Source: CAVYXZ01 sp965223835 (GTDB lineage: Bacteria; Chloroflexota; Anaerolineae; Aggregatilineales; Phototrophicaceae). From it: a stretch of 64,000 bases of DNA. The translations under genes and the position numbers were made by a program. Shown one piece after another: positions 25,529 through 34,783 of the stretch. The stretch lies in assembly GCA_965223835.1 (NCBI GenBank), contig CBDCXQ010000001.1, positions 3,038,001 through 3,102,000 of the forward strand, written 5' to 3'. The notes under the pieces are model-generated. The model was given only the letters and a program-made list of their open reading frames with translations, had not been told where the DNA came from and searched no databases. Numbering within the stretch: position 1 is the stretch's first letter; each line of letters begins with the position of its first letter.

Positions 25529-27451
25529 ATGCAAATTGAACAGGTCCTTGACCGTGTTCTAATGCAGGTCGAAAAACCTGGACGTTATGTTGGCGGTGAG
25601 TATAACAGTATCGTCAAGAACTGGGATGAGATTGACGTTAAAGTCGCCCTGGCCTTTCCTGATATATATGACCTGGGCATGTCCAACCTGGGCATCATGA
25701 TTCTTTATGAACAAATCAATCAGCAATCTGATATGTTGGCGGAACGTGTTTTTAGTCCCTGGGTCGATATGGAAGCGATCATGCGCGACCAGGATATACC
25801 ATTGTATTCACTGGAAACCAAACATCGCATCCGTGACTTTGATGTGTTGGGCATCAGTCTGCCGTATGAACAGCTTTACACCAACGCGTTGAATTTGCTT
25901 GATTTAGCGGATATGCCAGTGCGCAGTCGCGACCGCGATGCTTCCTATCCACTGGTAATCGCTGGCGGTCACGCCTGTTATAACCCGGAGCCAATGGCAG
26001 CTTTTATTGATGCCTTCGTAATTGGCGAGGGCGAAGAAATCATTCTGGAAATTGCTCGGACAATGCAAGCCATGCGCGGCGAATCTCGCGAAACTCAATT
26101 GCGGGCACTGGCTCGAATTCAGGGCATCTACATTCCGCGTTTTTATGATGTTGAATATCATCCAGATGGCACCGTTGCCGACGTCATGGCTAATACATCT
26201 GAAGCGCCAGCGCGAGTCCTGAAACGCATTGTCCCAATCTTGCCGCCGCCATTTACCAGATTCCTGGTCCCCAACATTGATACGGTACACAATCGTGCGC
26301 CGATTGAGATCATGCGCGGTTGTACTCGCGGCTGCCGTTTCTGTCATGCCGGGATGGTGACACGACCCGTTCGGGAGCGGTCAGTGGCTGAAGTGGTCGA
26401 TGCCATTGAAGACATCATGGCGAATACTGGCTATGAAGAAATCAGTTTGCTGAGTCTGTCTTCGTCTGATTACCGCGACGTGCATGAATTGGTGAGCGCT
26501 GTGCATGATGAATACGCCGAATTTGGTTTGAGCATGAGCCTACCCAGCCTGCGCATTGAATCCGCCAGCGCGGAATTGTTGGATAAACTCGGCGATACGC
26601 GGCGCAGTGGTTTCACCTTCGCGCCCGAAGCCGCCACAGAGCGGATGCGCAATATCATCAACAAATATGTACCTTCCGAACAGGTGATCGAAACTGCCCG
26701 AGATGTCTATTCACGTGGCTGGCGCACCATCAAATTCTATTTTATGATCGGCCATCCTGAAGAAACGATTGACGATGTCTGGGCGATTGTTGACCTGTGC
26801 AAGGCCGTCTTGCGGGAAGGTCGTCAAATCCTGGGCAACAAAGCAACCGTCAATGTTGGGGTCAGCACGTTCATCCCCAAGCCGCATACGCCATTCCAGT
26901 GGGTGCCGCAAGATACGCCGGAACAGGTCAAGGAAAAGCAGCGCATTCTCAAGCGGGAATTACGCAGCGGCGGCCTGCACCTGCGCTGGAACGACATCGA
27001 AGGTAGTGAATTCGAAGGTTTCCTCAGTCGGGGTGATCGGCGCATGAGTCGCGTGATTGAGCGTGCCTGGGAATTAGGCTGTAAATTTGATGCCTGGCAA
27101 GATCATCACCACCATGACCGCTGGTTACAAGCGTTTGCCGAAAGCGAGTTAGATCCGAAATTCTATAGCCATCGGTTACGGGGCGATGATGAAATCTTCC
27201 CCTGGGATCATATTGATGCAGCGGTCCATAAGAAATTCTTGCTCGACGACTATCACATGAGCATCCGACAAGAAACGCGGGTTGATTGTCGAGACAAATG
27301 CTTTGCCTGTGGTATCTTGCCAAAATTCACTGAAACTCGATCACAGACTCCAGCTGACGCCTGGGAATGCCCACCGGTCAAGCCGATTAGTGACCGAAAG
27401 CGTACCAACAGTGAAAATACCGAACGGGTCTCAAATGTCACGTTGCTGTAG
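25529..27451 (+). CDS. TIGR03960-family B12-binding radical SAM protein
   Basis: This 640-residue protein has an N-terminal cobalamin-binding-like Rossmann region (about residues 20-170) and a radical SAM barrel (about 250-480). The cluster motif is Cys265-x3-Cys269-x2-Cys272 within RGCTRGCRFCHAG, which binds the 4Fe-4S cluster that cleaves S-adenosylmethionine. LSLSSSDYRDV, FAPEAATERMR and FYFMIGHPEET match later barrel segments. The C-terminus has CRDKCFACG, a possible extra metal site. AAGGAG seven bases before the ATG at 25529 fixes the start. TATAAT lies at 25472-25477. The substrate is unknown. The DUF2344 domain that usually follows is encoded separately at 8788. Confidence 0.92.
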   Translation: MQIEQVLDRVLMQVEKPGRYVGGEYNSIVKNWDEIDVKVALAFPDIYDLGMSNLGIMILYEQINQQSDMLAERVFSPWVDMEAIMRDQDIPLYSLETKHRIRDFDVLGISLPYEQLYTNALNLLDLADMPVRSRDRDASYPLVIAGGHACYNPEPMAAFIDAFVIGEGEEIILEIARTMQAMRGESRETQLRALARIQGIYIPRFYDVEYHPDGTVADVMANTSEAPARVLKRIVPILPPPFTRFLVPNIDTVHNRAPIEIMRGCTRGCRFCHAGMVTRPVRERSVAEVVDAIEDIMANTGYEEISLLSLSSSDYRDVHELVSAVHDEYAEFGLSMSLPSLRIESASAELLDKLGDTRRSGFTFAPEAATERMRNIINKYVPSEQVIETARDVYSRGWRTIKFYFMIGHPEETIDDVWAIVDLCKAVLREGRQILGNKATVNVGVSTFIPKPHTPFQWVPQDTPEQVKEKQRILKRELRSGGLHLRWNDIEGSEFEGFLSRGDRRMSRVIERAWELGCKFDAWQDHHHHDRWLQAFAESELDPKFYSHRLRGDDEIFPWDHIDAAVHKKFLLDDYHMSIRQETRVDCRDKCFACGILPKFTETRSQTPADAWECPPVKPISDRKRTNSENTERVSNVTLL

Positions 27452-27467
27452 TCGATTCAAATAGTTT

Positions 27468-27500
27468 GGGGGCACGTCATGGCGTGCCTCTTTTTCTTTG
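27468..27500 (+). terminator. Intrinsic terminator after the radical SAM gene
   Basis: GGGGGCACG (27468-27476) pairs with CGTGCCTCT (27483-27491), partly by G-U pairs, followed by TTTTCTTTG. It overlaps closely with TATAAT at 27502-27507, the probable -10 of the next gene. Confidence 0.82.
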
Positions 27501-27536
27501 ATATAATGCCGGACGTTTAAAAGAAACGGACACTTA

Positions 27537-28799
27537 ATGCGCATTCAGGTTACGGGACAACAGCAATTGAGCGGGACCTATGCGACAGCGGGCAACCCGA
27601 ACGCGGCAATGGCCTTATTCGCCGCCGCCTTGCTAACGGACCAGCCAATCACAATTCGTAATGTGCCACAGACAACCAGCACACGGACCATGCTTGCGCT
27701 TATCAAGAAGTTAGGGTCGATAATTGATGAGCATGAACCGAACACCATTCAGATTACGGCTAATAAACTGACTGAACGAACCCTGACTGCAGATCAGATT
27801 GGCAGTTCGCTCGGCGTATTGCTGTTAGTCGCACCCCTATTGGCCCGCCGTCAACATGTGCGTCTGGAGATTGATTTTCCGCTCAACCGAATCCGTACCC
27901 ATCTGGATGCGCTGCGAGACCTCGGCCTAGATATTGTGACTATTAATGGTGCAGTAGAGATTCATGCTGCTGAATGGGACCATAAAGACATCATTCTGGC
28001 GCAGGCGAGTGTAACGGCGACTGGCGTTGTCATCATGTTGGCGGCCTGTCTCGGTAAAGAAACCATTATCCACAATGCGGCCTGTGAACCTCACATTCGC
28101 GAACTCTGTGAATTGTTGGAAATGATGGGTGCTCACATTGAGGGGGTGGGGTCAAACATTTTGCGCATTCTGAGTCCCGCCAATTTAGGAACAGCAACTG
28201 TCACAGTCGGCCCGAATCATGTCGAAGCCGCCAGCGTTGCGGCCATGGTTGCATTGACGGGCGGACGCGCACAAATTGACGGTATTTGTTACGATGATAT
28301 GCGGATGATCGCCAAAATCTATGAACGCCTGGGCATCCAGCTTGATCTTGACGAAGGGCAGATTTTTGTCGCCAAACATAAGCAGCTTACCGTGCTCAAC
28401 CGTGAGGAAGATGTGGATTCGTCAATCGAAACCGCGATCTGGCCTGGCTTCCCTTCTGACCTGGTGGCTGTGGCTACCGTGATCGCGACTCAGGCTCGCG
28501 GCACCTCGCTCATTCACGAGAAGTTATTTAATAATCGCTTGCTGTTTGTAGATCGTCTGAAGGCAATGGGTGCACAAATCGTCCTGTGTGACCCACATCG
28601 AGCCATTGTTGTCGGACCATCCCCGCTATATAGTATCTATATGGCCTCGCCTGATGTCCGGGCTGGACTGGGGTTGCTGTGTGCGGCGCTAATTGCCAAA
28701 GGCACGACGACCATTGATAATGCACAAGTGGTCCAGCACACCTTTGGTAACGTCATTCAAAAATTGCAAGGTTTAGGGGCACAGATCACAGTCGAATGA
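27537..28799 (+). CDS. MurA-like enolpyruvyl transferase homologue lacking key active-site residues
   Basis: This 420-residue protein aligns along its whole length with MurA, which transfers enolpyruvate to UDP-GlcNAc in the first committed step of peptidoglycan synthesis. The later half keeps PGFPSDL (Asp305 of E. coli), NNRLLFV (Arg331 region) and RAGLGLL (Arg397 region). The first half has lost hallmark residues. SGAKNA is AGNPNA, so Lys22 is replaced by Pro21. The PGGCTIGARPVDLH loop is EIDFPLNRIRTHLD, with no Cys115. Arg91 is also missing from IGSSLGVLLL. Classical MurA activity is therefore unlikely; a changed reaction or a regulatory paralogue is possible. TATAAT lies at 27502. Its stop overlaps the next start. 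Confidence 0.83.
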   Translation: MRIQVTGQQQLSGTYATAGNPNAAMALFAAALLTDQPITIRNVPQTTSTRTMLALIKKLGSIIDEHEPNTIQITANKLTERTLTADQIGSSLGVLLLVAPLLARRQHVRLEIDFPLNRIRTHLDALRDLGLDIVTINGAVEIHAAEWDHKDIILAQASVTATGVVIMLAACLGKETIIHNAACEPHIRELCELLEMMGAHIEGVGSNILRILSPANLGTATVTVGPNHVEAASVAAMVALTGGRAQIDGICYDDMRMIAKIYERLGIQLDLDEGQIFVAKHKQLTVLNREEDVDSSIETAIWPGFPSDLVAVATVIATQARGTSLIHEKLFNNRLLFVDRLKAMGAQIVLCDPHRAIVVGPSPLYSIYMASPDVRAGLGLLCAALIAKGTTTIDNAQVVQHTFGNVIQKLQGLGAQITVE

Positions 28800-29584
28800 T
28801 GCCAGCAGAAGTTACGATCACCACTATTTCCAATATAAACATTGCTGAAGTCGTTCTGGGTCACGGTTCACCCATCGTCATGCTGCACGGCTGGGGTGCG
28901 AATATTGACCTGATGTTACTGTTGGCCCGGCAGCTTGCGCCATTAGACTATCAGATTCATGTGCTGGATCTACCGGGGTTTGGTCAAAGTGATCCACCAA
29001 CCGTGAGCTGGTCGGTTATTGACTATGCGAATTTCGTCATTGCATATTTGGATTATCACCAATTAGATCGCGTATATTTGATTGGTCACTCCTTTGGTGG
29101 TCGTTTAGGATTAATTCTCGGTGCAGAATACCCCAAGCGACTCCGCAAAATGGCGCTCATCGACAGTGCCGGAGTCCGCACGCCGCCTTCGCGTTCCAGT
29201 CAACTGCGCCTGAAAAGCTATCGTTTCGCGCTAAACACACTGGTCAACTTAAAGCTACACAACCAAGCTGATCAGTTACGCGCCTGGTATGTTGGACGCT
29301 ATGGGTCCAGCGATTATCAGGCCGCCACCGGTGTCATGCGTGAGACGTTTGTCAAAGTCGTCAACGAAGATTTGTTACCATATGCTGCCCGCGTACAACC
29401 ATCAACATTGCTCTTCTGGGGCGACCAGGATCAGGATACGCCGCTGTGGCAGGGTCAATTGCTCGAAAAGACTATTCCCGATGCCGGGCTGGTTGTCTGG
29501 GAAGGGGCCGGTCATTACAGCTATCTGGACCGCTTGCCCGATACCGTCCGCGTCATTGACCACTTTTTCACGCAGGACAGCTAG
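28796..29584 (+). CDS. Alpha/beta hydrolase
   Basis: This 262-residue single-domain hydrolase has the full catalytic triad: Ser99 in GHSFGG, Asp210 in FWGDQDQDTP and His240 in GAGHYSYLD. The oxyanion segment VMLHGWGAN lies near the N-terminus. There is no signal peptide. The start overlaps the MurA-like stop (ATGA), and the Mur ligase gene follows after 3 bases, so it is the middle gene of a cell-wall-related operon. The substrate, an ester, amide or lactone, cannot be told from sequence. Confidence 0.9.
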   Translation: MMPAEVTITTISNINIAEVVLGHGSPIVMLHGWGANIDLMLLLARQLAPLDYQIHVLDLPGFGQSDPPTVSWSVIDYANFVIAYLDYHQLDRVYLIGHSFGGRLGLILGAEYPKRLRKMALIDSAGVRTPPSRSSQLRLKSYRFALNTLVNLKLHNQADQLRAWYVGRYGSSDYQAATGVMRETFVKVVNEDLLPYAARVQPSTLLFWGDQDQDTPLWQGQLLEKTIPDAGLVVWEGAGHYSYLDRLPDTVRVIDHFFTQDS

Positions 29585-29587
29585 CAT

Positions 29588-31225
29588 ATGTTCATTAGCA
29601 TCATTGCGCTGGTCTGGCTGAGCGGGACATTCTACCGCATCTACAAACAGGCGCACTATTTCCAGATCGAAGAATACCAAAATGGGCGTTACCTGCGCTG
29701 GGTCGTGGCGCAGCGCTTGCGCTGGTTGCCCAATCGCCCCGCAGTCGTCGTGCTGGTTGGACTGCCTGCGACGATCATGTTATCTGAAGCGCCCGGCGAT
29801 CTTATGTTCAGCATTATCGGCATGGTCACAGCACTGGTCGCCGTCTGGCCGCCGCGTGAAGCTGAAGTTAAGAAGGCCTTCCGCCCGACGCCCCGCGCCA
29901 AACGCTTACTCAGTGCATCAATTGTCGTCGCGGTGATAAACCTGACACTCTTCCTCATCATCTTCGCACCCCTACCTGACCTACCGCAAATTCAATTTGG
30001 CTACATCACGCTTGCTGGTTTCGGACTGTTTTTATTAGCCCCAATATACCTCATACTCGGCAATCTGCTGATGCAACCCGTAGAGGCTGCATTTCGTCGT
30101 CGCTTTGTCATACAGGCACGACAGGTGCTTGACAACGTGCGCCCGACGGTCATTGGCATCACCGGCAGCTATGGCAAGACCAGCACCAAGTCCTATCTGG
30201 CCCACATCTTGAATGGTCGATTTCGCGCCTACCCTACGCCCAAAAGCTACAATACGCTCATGGGCGTGTGCCTCGCCATCAACAACGACCTGGCGGAAGA
30301 TCATAGTGTTGATTACTTCATCGCCGAAATGGGCGCATATGTCCCCGGCGAAATCCAGCAAATCTGCGACCTGACGCACCCACGAATTTCTCTCGTGACT
30401 GAAGTCGGCCCACAGCACCTGGAACGTTTTGGCAGCCTGGAAAATGTCGCCATCGCCAAATACGAGATCATCAAAGCGCTACCGCCGGATGGGGTCGGCA
30501 TCTTCAATTGGGATAATCTTCACGTGCGCGAGATGTATGAGCGTGGCTATCCCAAAAATCGCATCGCTGTAAGTAAGATAATTGACCCCAACCATGTACC
30601 ATCCGGCGGACCGCGCCTGGTTGCGTCCAATATTACCGAAGCGCTCACCCAAACTACCTTTACTGTGACCGATACCCAAACCGGCGAGTCGACTGAGTTC
30701 ATAACGCTGCTGCTCGGTCTGCACAACGTCACCAATTTATTGCTGGCAACCGCAGTCGCTGTCAACGAGGGCATGTCACTCAAGGATGTCGCCTGGCGGG
30801 TGCGCGATCTGCAACCAGCGGAAGCCCGGCTGGTGCGTCAAACGACTGCCGCCGGAATTACCATCATCAACGATGCCTACAGCGCCAACCCCGTCGGTGC
30901 GGAGCAATCATTGCGGGTGCTGGGCATGCACACCTCTGGCAAACGGTTGTTGATTACCCCCGGCATGATCGAACTCGGCCCGCTGATGGAGCGTGAAAAT
31001 CACCGCCTCGGCGAAATCGCCGCCCAGTACGCCACTGACGTTATTCTGGTTGGCTCCCAGCAGACGCAACCCGTCCAACAGGGGCTAAAGTCCGCCGGAT
31101 TCCCAGTGGATAAGCTGCGCGTCGTGGATACACTGGACGAATCAGTCCAGTGGTACGAAACGAACCTCGCCGCCGGGGACACGGTACTCTTTCTAAACGA
31201 CCTGCCGGATACTTATTCATCGTAG
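29588..31225 (+). CDS. Membrane-anchored Mur ligase (MurF-like)
   Basis: This 545-residue protein has about four hydrophobic segments in residues 1-165, then the Mur ligase ATPase and C-terminal domains. The P-loop is TGSYGKTST (residues 192-200, Lys197). Further family motifs include AEMGAYVPGEI, the metal/nucleotide-site GPQHLERFGS, HNVTNLLLATAVA, and INDAYSANP of the C-terminal domain. Mur ligases add an amino acid or dipeptide to the peptidoglycan stem; MurF adds D-Ala-D-Ala. The usual N-terminal UDP-substrate domain is not visible, and membrane helices occupy its place. A lipid-linked substrate is therefore possible. ddl, which makes D-Ala-D-Ala, is 3.5 kb downstream. Confidence 0.85.
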   Translation: MFISIIALVWLSGTFYRIYKQAHYFQIEEYQNGRYLRWVVAQRLRWLPNRPAVVVLVGLPATIMLSEAPGDLMFSIIGMVTALVAVWPPREAEVKKAFRPTPRAKRLLSASIVVAVINLTLFLIIFAPLPDLPQIQFGYITLAGFGLFLLAPIYLILGNLLMQPVEAAFRRRFVIQARQVLDNVRPTVIGITGSYGKTSTKSYLAHILNGRFRAYPTPKSYNTLMGVCLAINNDLAEDHSVDYFIAEMGAYVPGEIQQICDLTHPRISLVTEVGPQHLERFGSLENVAIAKYEIIKALPPDGVGIFNWDNLHVREMYERGYPKNRIAVSKIIDPNHVPSGGPRLVASNITEALTQTTFTVTDTQTGESTEFITLLLGLHNVTNLLLATAVAVNEGMSLKDVAWRVRDLQPAEARLVRQTTAAGITIINDAYSANPVGAEQSLRVLGMHTSGKRLLITPGMIELGPLMERENHRLGEIAAQYATDVILVGSQQTQPVQQGLKSAGFPVDKLRVVDTLDESVQWYETNLAAGDTVLFLNDLPDTYSS

Positions 31226-31240
31226 TGAGCTTAGACATTC

Positions 31241-31927
31241 ATGACCTACCGTCCACGCATCGGCATCACTACCAGCTATATTGACGGCAAACAAACGCTC
31301 GACATCCATTACATGCGCGCCATCGAACAGGCCGAGGGTTTGCCGCTCATCGTTCCAATTTTCGAATCCGAGGAAGCAACTCAACAATTCGCCGCCTTGC
31401 TGGATGGCCTCGTAATTACCGGCGGACCGGGTATCAGACGCGGTTTAATCGGTGGCTTACCCGATGATCTCGAACCGGTTGACCCGCTGCGTGATCAGAA
31501 CGACGAGCGCATCTTTAACGCGCTATCAGACCGTCCGGTGCTGGGCATCTGCTATGGGATGCAGTTCATCAATGCCATGCATGGTGGCACCATCTACGCC
31601 GATGTCCAGGCTCAAAAAAGCAATTCACTGGTCCACAGCGCATCACGCGGCGCAACCGACCATCTGGTTAAATTGAAAGTCGACTCATACCTGAGAACCG
31701 TGATGAACACTGCTGAATTCGTCACCAATACCTATCATATTCAGGCCCTGGTCGATGTCGGCACAGGATTAAGTCTGGTTGGGTTTGCACCCGATGGTGT
31801 GATTGAGGCGCTCGAATCCGACGACCAGCGCTTGATCGGCGTACAATTTCACCCGGAACAGATGGGGGAAGTCGGTCAGCCGTTGTTCACCGATTTCGTA
31901 CAACGCTGTCGGAAACGCGGCACCTGA
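31241..31927 (+). CDS. Gamma-glutamyl-gamma-aminobutyrate hydrolase-like (peptidase C26) protein
   Basis: This 228-residue class I glutamine amidotransferase-fold protein has the triad Cys104 (GICYGMQ), His204 and Glu206 (QFHPEQ). The PuuD branch hydrolyses gamma-glutamyl amides such as gamma-glutamyl-GABA. The typical N-terminal RIGITTSY and VITGGPGI segments are present. It follows the Mur ligase by 15 bases. By context it could act on gamma-glutamyl bonds of peptidoglycan peptides, or supply ammonia as GatD does for MurT; that link is inference. Confidence 0.85.
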   Translation: MTYRPRIGITTSYIDGKQTLDIHYMRAIEQAEGLPLIVPIFESEEATQQFAALLDGLVITGGPGIRRGLIGGLPDDLEPVDPLRDQNDERIFNALSDRPVLGICYGMQFINAMHGGTIYADVQAQKSNSLVHSASRGATDHLVKLKVDSYLRTVMNTAEFVTNTYHIQALVDVGTGLSLVGFAPDGVIEALESDDQRLIGVQFHPEQMGEVGQPLFTDFVQRCRKRGT

Positions 31928-32010
31928 TCACACAGCATTGGCTCTAGGCGAACGCATTGCCAGGTGACACAATCTGGAACACATATCGTAAGTTTTTGGG
32001 AGATTTACAA

Positions 32011-33201
32011 ATGGCTTACAGCCCCGACCGAATGGAACATGCCCGTTCATTTGAAGATCAGATTATCGCGTGGCGGCGCGACATACATATGCACCCGGAA
32101 CTCGGCTTTCAGGAATTTCGCACCGCTAAACTGGTCGCTGAAGCCCTCACGGATATGGGCATTGAGGCCGAAACCGGCGTGGGTAAGACCGGCGTGGTCG
32201 CCCGCATTGGCGAAGGCCAGCCCGTGATCGGCATCCGTGCTGACATGGATGCTTTGCCCATACAGGAAGAACATGAGACTGCGTACACCTCACAAAATGC
32301 CAACGTCATGCACGCCTGCGGTCATGATGCCCACACCGCTATTTTGCTGGGTGTCGCCCGGATGTTAACTGAACTGCCCGCAGAGGAACGACCTGCGGGA
32401 GAAATTCGCCTGTTCTTCCAACCCAGTGAAGAGGGTCAGGACAGAGAAGGCAAGAGTGGCGCCATCCGCATGATTGAAGATGGGGCACTGGAAGGGGTTG
32501 ACCATACGCTGGCGCTGCATGTTTCCAGTGGCACCGAAGCTGGTATGATCGAGGTGCGCAGCGGCTACGGTTGGGCCAATCAAGACAGCTTTGAGGCAAC
32601 GGTTCTGGCGACTGGCGGACATGGCGCATCACCCCATCAAGGCACCGACCCCTGGCTGATGGTTGCGCAGCTTATCAACAGCATCTACGGTATCCGTGCC
32701 CGGCGCATTGACCCAATGGAACCAGCAGTCATTTCAATTGGTGGTATTCACGGCGGTGATGCCAGCAACGTCATCCCGGCAGAGGTCAAGATAAACGGGA
32801 CGATTCGCAGCTTTAACAGCGAAATTCGTGAACAACTGCTTGTTGAACTTGAGACAGCGTTCGGCATCGTTAAAGCGCTGGGTGGTGATTATCAACTCAA
32901 GATCAATCGCGGCTATGACGCCACTTATAATGATCCCGAAGTTGCTGAACTCGTGACCAGCGTTGCCCAGAACATCGTCGGCCCTGATCGCATGAAAGCA
33001 CCGGTTGCCGGCATGGGTGCTGAAGATTTTGGTTACATGACCCAGCTGGCTCCCGGCGTCATGTTCAACCTGGGCGCGAAATATGACGACACGGATCGCC
33101 CCCACCATACGCCGGTCTTTGATATTGATGAATCATCGTTTGCCCTGGGCGCGGCCATTCTGACTGAAAGCGCTCTGCAACTGGCGAAACAAAAGGCATA
33201 A
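32011..33201 (+). CDS. M20-family amidohydrolase (N-acyl-amino acid/peptide amidase)
   Basis: This 396-residue metal-dependent hydrolase has the standard catalytic and lid (dimerisation) domains. Visible motifs are DIHMHPELGFQE near the N-terminus, GIRADMDALPIQEE, HACGHDAHTA (metal ligands), FFQPSEEG (general base region), and GMGAEDFGYM near the C-terminus. GGGAG eight bases before the ATG at 32011 fixes the start; an upstream TTG in frame has no such site. Members remove acyl groups from amino acids or cleave small amidated compounds. It follows the PuuD-like gene by 83 bases and is on the same strand, so a shared transcript is likely. Confidence 0.9.
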   Translation: MAYSPDRMEHARSFEDQIIAWRRDIHMHPELGFQEFRTAKLVAEALTDMGIEAETGVGKTGVVARIGEGQPVIGIRADMDALPIQEEHETAYTSQNANVMHACGHDAHTAILLGVARMLTELPAEERPAGEIRLFFQPSEEGQDREGKSGAIRMIEDGALEGVDHTLALHVSSGTEAGMIEVRSGYGWANQDSFEATVLATGGHGASPHQGTDPWLMVAQLINSIYGIRARRIDPMEPAVISIGGIHGGDASNVIPAEVKINGTIRSFNSEIREQLLVELETAFGIVKALGGDYQLKINRGYDATYNDPEVAELVTSVAQNIVGPDRMKAPVAGMGAEDFGYMTQLAPGVMFNLGAKYDDTDRPHHTPVFDIDESSFALGAAILTESALQLAKQKA

Positions 33202-33219
33202 TCGCACGTATAGGCGGGT

Positions 33220-33717
33220 ATGGAACTTGCACAATCGCTCCTGCTCGCCCTGACCATTATCGTGATGATCGGCACGCTCTTGGTGTCGATCATTCCCTTC
33301 ATTGCTGGTCCACTCATCATGTGGGTGCTGGTCCTCATCTACGCCGTTCTTTCAAATTCGTTCCCGATAGCGGCATTTGTATTGCTGACTGGGTTCATGC
33401 TGGCTGGCACCACCACCGAATACTGGCTGCCCCTGATCGGCGTTCAAGTCGATGGCATGTCCTGCCTGGGCGCAATCGGTAGCATCATCGGCGGCATCGG
33501 CGGCACACTGCTCATCCCAATTCCTATCCTGGGTACGCTTATTGGGATTATCGTGGGCGCAATGTTGATTGAACACGCCCGGATTCGCCAATGGCGACAC
33601 ACCTTACAAGCGGGTCAGGCAGCGTTCAAGCTCTACCTGTGGGGTGTTGCCATCGAGTTTGGCTTCAGCTTGACGATGTTGCTGGTGTTCGTGGGTACAA
33701 TAGTCATTACACGCTAA
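33220..33717 (+). CDS. DUF456 family membrane protein
   Basis: This 165-residue, very hydrophobic protein has about four to five membrane segments. It includes the Gly-rich re-entrant-like stretch GSIIGGIGGTLLIPIPILGTLIGIIVGAML typical of DUF456. The DUF456 function is unknown. It begins 18 bases after the M20 amidohydrolase and precedes the Kelch gene by 13 bases, so all three are probably co-transcribed. Confidence 0.85.
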   Translation: MELAQSLLLALTIIVMIGTLLVSIIPFIAGPLIMWVLVLIYAVLSNSFPIAAFVLLTGFMLAGTTTEYWLPLIGVQVDGMSCLGAIGSIIGGIGGTLLIPIPILGTLIGIIVGAMLIEHARIRQWRHTLQAGQAAFKLYLWGVAIEFGFSLTMLLVFVGTIVITR

Positions 33718-33730
33718 TGGAGATAATGGC

Positions 33731-34681
33731 TTGAAAATTCTGTTTATTGCTCTCTTACTCGGACTCGTATTCCCCGTTGCTGCGCAGGACTCACCGCCAA
33801 CCGGCACCTGGCGATCAGCAACCGATATGCCCACACTACGCTCTGAAATCACGGCTGCCGCACTGGACAATAAAATTTACGTTGCAGGTGGCCTGCTGGC
33901 GAACACGGTCAGTTCCGCTTTCGAAGTCTATGACAGCACAACCGATAGCTGGTCAGACGCTGCTGATTTACCGGTTCCGTTACACCATACTGCAATGACT
34001 GCCGTTGGCGGTCAAATCTACCTCGCTGGCGGTTATGAGACCGGGTTCCGGCCCACAATTGATGCATTATGGGCCTATGACTCGGTGCTTGATGCGTGGG
34101 AACAGATTACTGAGATGCCCGCGCCTCGTGCTGCACATACACTGGTTGCTGTAGATGATCGTCTTTATGTCATTGGTGGGGTCGGGCCAGATAGTCACCA
34201 ATTGTGGACCTATGACCTTACCGGCGAAGCGTGGTCAACCGACCTTGCACCACTCCCCACCCGCCGCGAACATCTCGCTGCCGTTGCATTGGACGGCAAA
34301 ATAGTGGTCATCGCCGGACGCTGGAACGGCATCAATTTGCCGGTGGTCGAAGCCTATGACCCTGCAACGGACACCTGGACATCGTTGCCTGATCTGCCAA
34401 CGCCCCGCAGCGGCCTCACGGCGGCGGTTGTAAAAGATCGCATCCATGTAACCGGTGGCGAAGCCCTAAATTCGTCGCTTACGTTCGACCAACATGAAGT
34501 TTATGACTCGCTCACCAACTCGTGGGAGACCTTTCCACCCTTACCCACAGCGCGTCATGGATTGACCTCGGTTGCTGTTGCAGATCGCTGGCATGTCATC
34601 GGGGGCGCAACCGGAGCCGGTGGACAAACCTTCACAACCCTCAGCGCTGCAATGGACATCTTTGAGACCCTGGACGAATAA
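33731..34681 (+). CDS. Secreted Kelch-repeat protein
   Basis: This 316-residue protein has a signal peptide (MKILFIALLLGLVFPVAAQ) and about six Kelch blades of about 48 residues. Each has the double-Gly plus Tyr/Trp pattern, such as KIYVAGG...VYDSTTDSW and RLYVIGG...LWTYDLTGEAW. Kelch propellers are binding platforms; no catalytic residues are visible. The start is a TTG at 33731, preceded by GGAGA; the nearby ATG at 33727 is out of frame. The partner is unknown. Confidence 0.87.
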   Translation: MKILFIALLLGLVFPVAAQDSPPTGTWRSATDMPTLRSEITAAALDNKIYVAGGLLANTVSSAFEVYDSTTDSWSDAADLPVPLHHTAMTAVGGQIYLAGGYETGFRPTIDALWAYDSVLDAWEQITEMPAPRAAHTLVAVDDRLYVIGGVGPDSHQLWTYDLTGEAWSTDLAPLPTRREHLAAVALDGKIVVIAGRWNGINLPVVEAYDPATDTWTSLPDLPTPRSGLTAAVVKDRIHVTGGEALNSSLTFDQHEVYDSLTNSWETFPPLPTARHGLTSVAVADRWHVIGGATGAGGQTFTTLSAAMDIFETLDE

Positions 34682-34722
34682 GCACCGTTCGTAGCCGTGG
34701 CTACAGCGTACTTCACAATATA

Positions 34723-34751
34723 TTGACAATCCCCTCGTTTACAAGCATAGT
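34723..34751 (+). promoter_or_regulatory. Sigma-A promoter for ddl
   Basis: TTGACA (34723-34728) and CATAGT (34746-34751) are 17 bases apart, predicting transcription from about 34758 and a 26-base leader before the ATG at 34784. A short hairpin (GTAGCC/GGCTAC, 34691-34704) without a T-run lies between the Kelch stop and this promoter. Confidence 0.78.
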
Positions 34752-34783
34752 TACCGTCGCATTTCATACAGAGGGGGTCAAGG

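Noticed and set aside
34691..34704. GTAGCC/GGCTAC hairpin after the Kelch gene as a terminator
   Set aside because: The loop is only two bases and no T-run follows.
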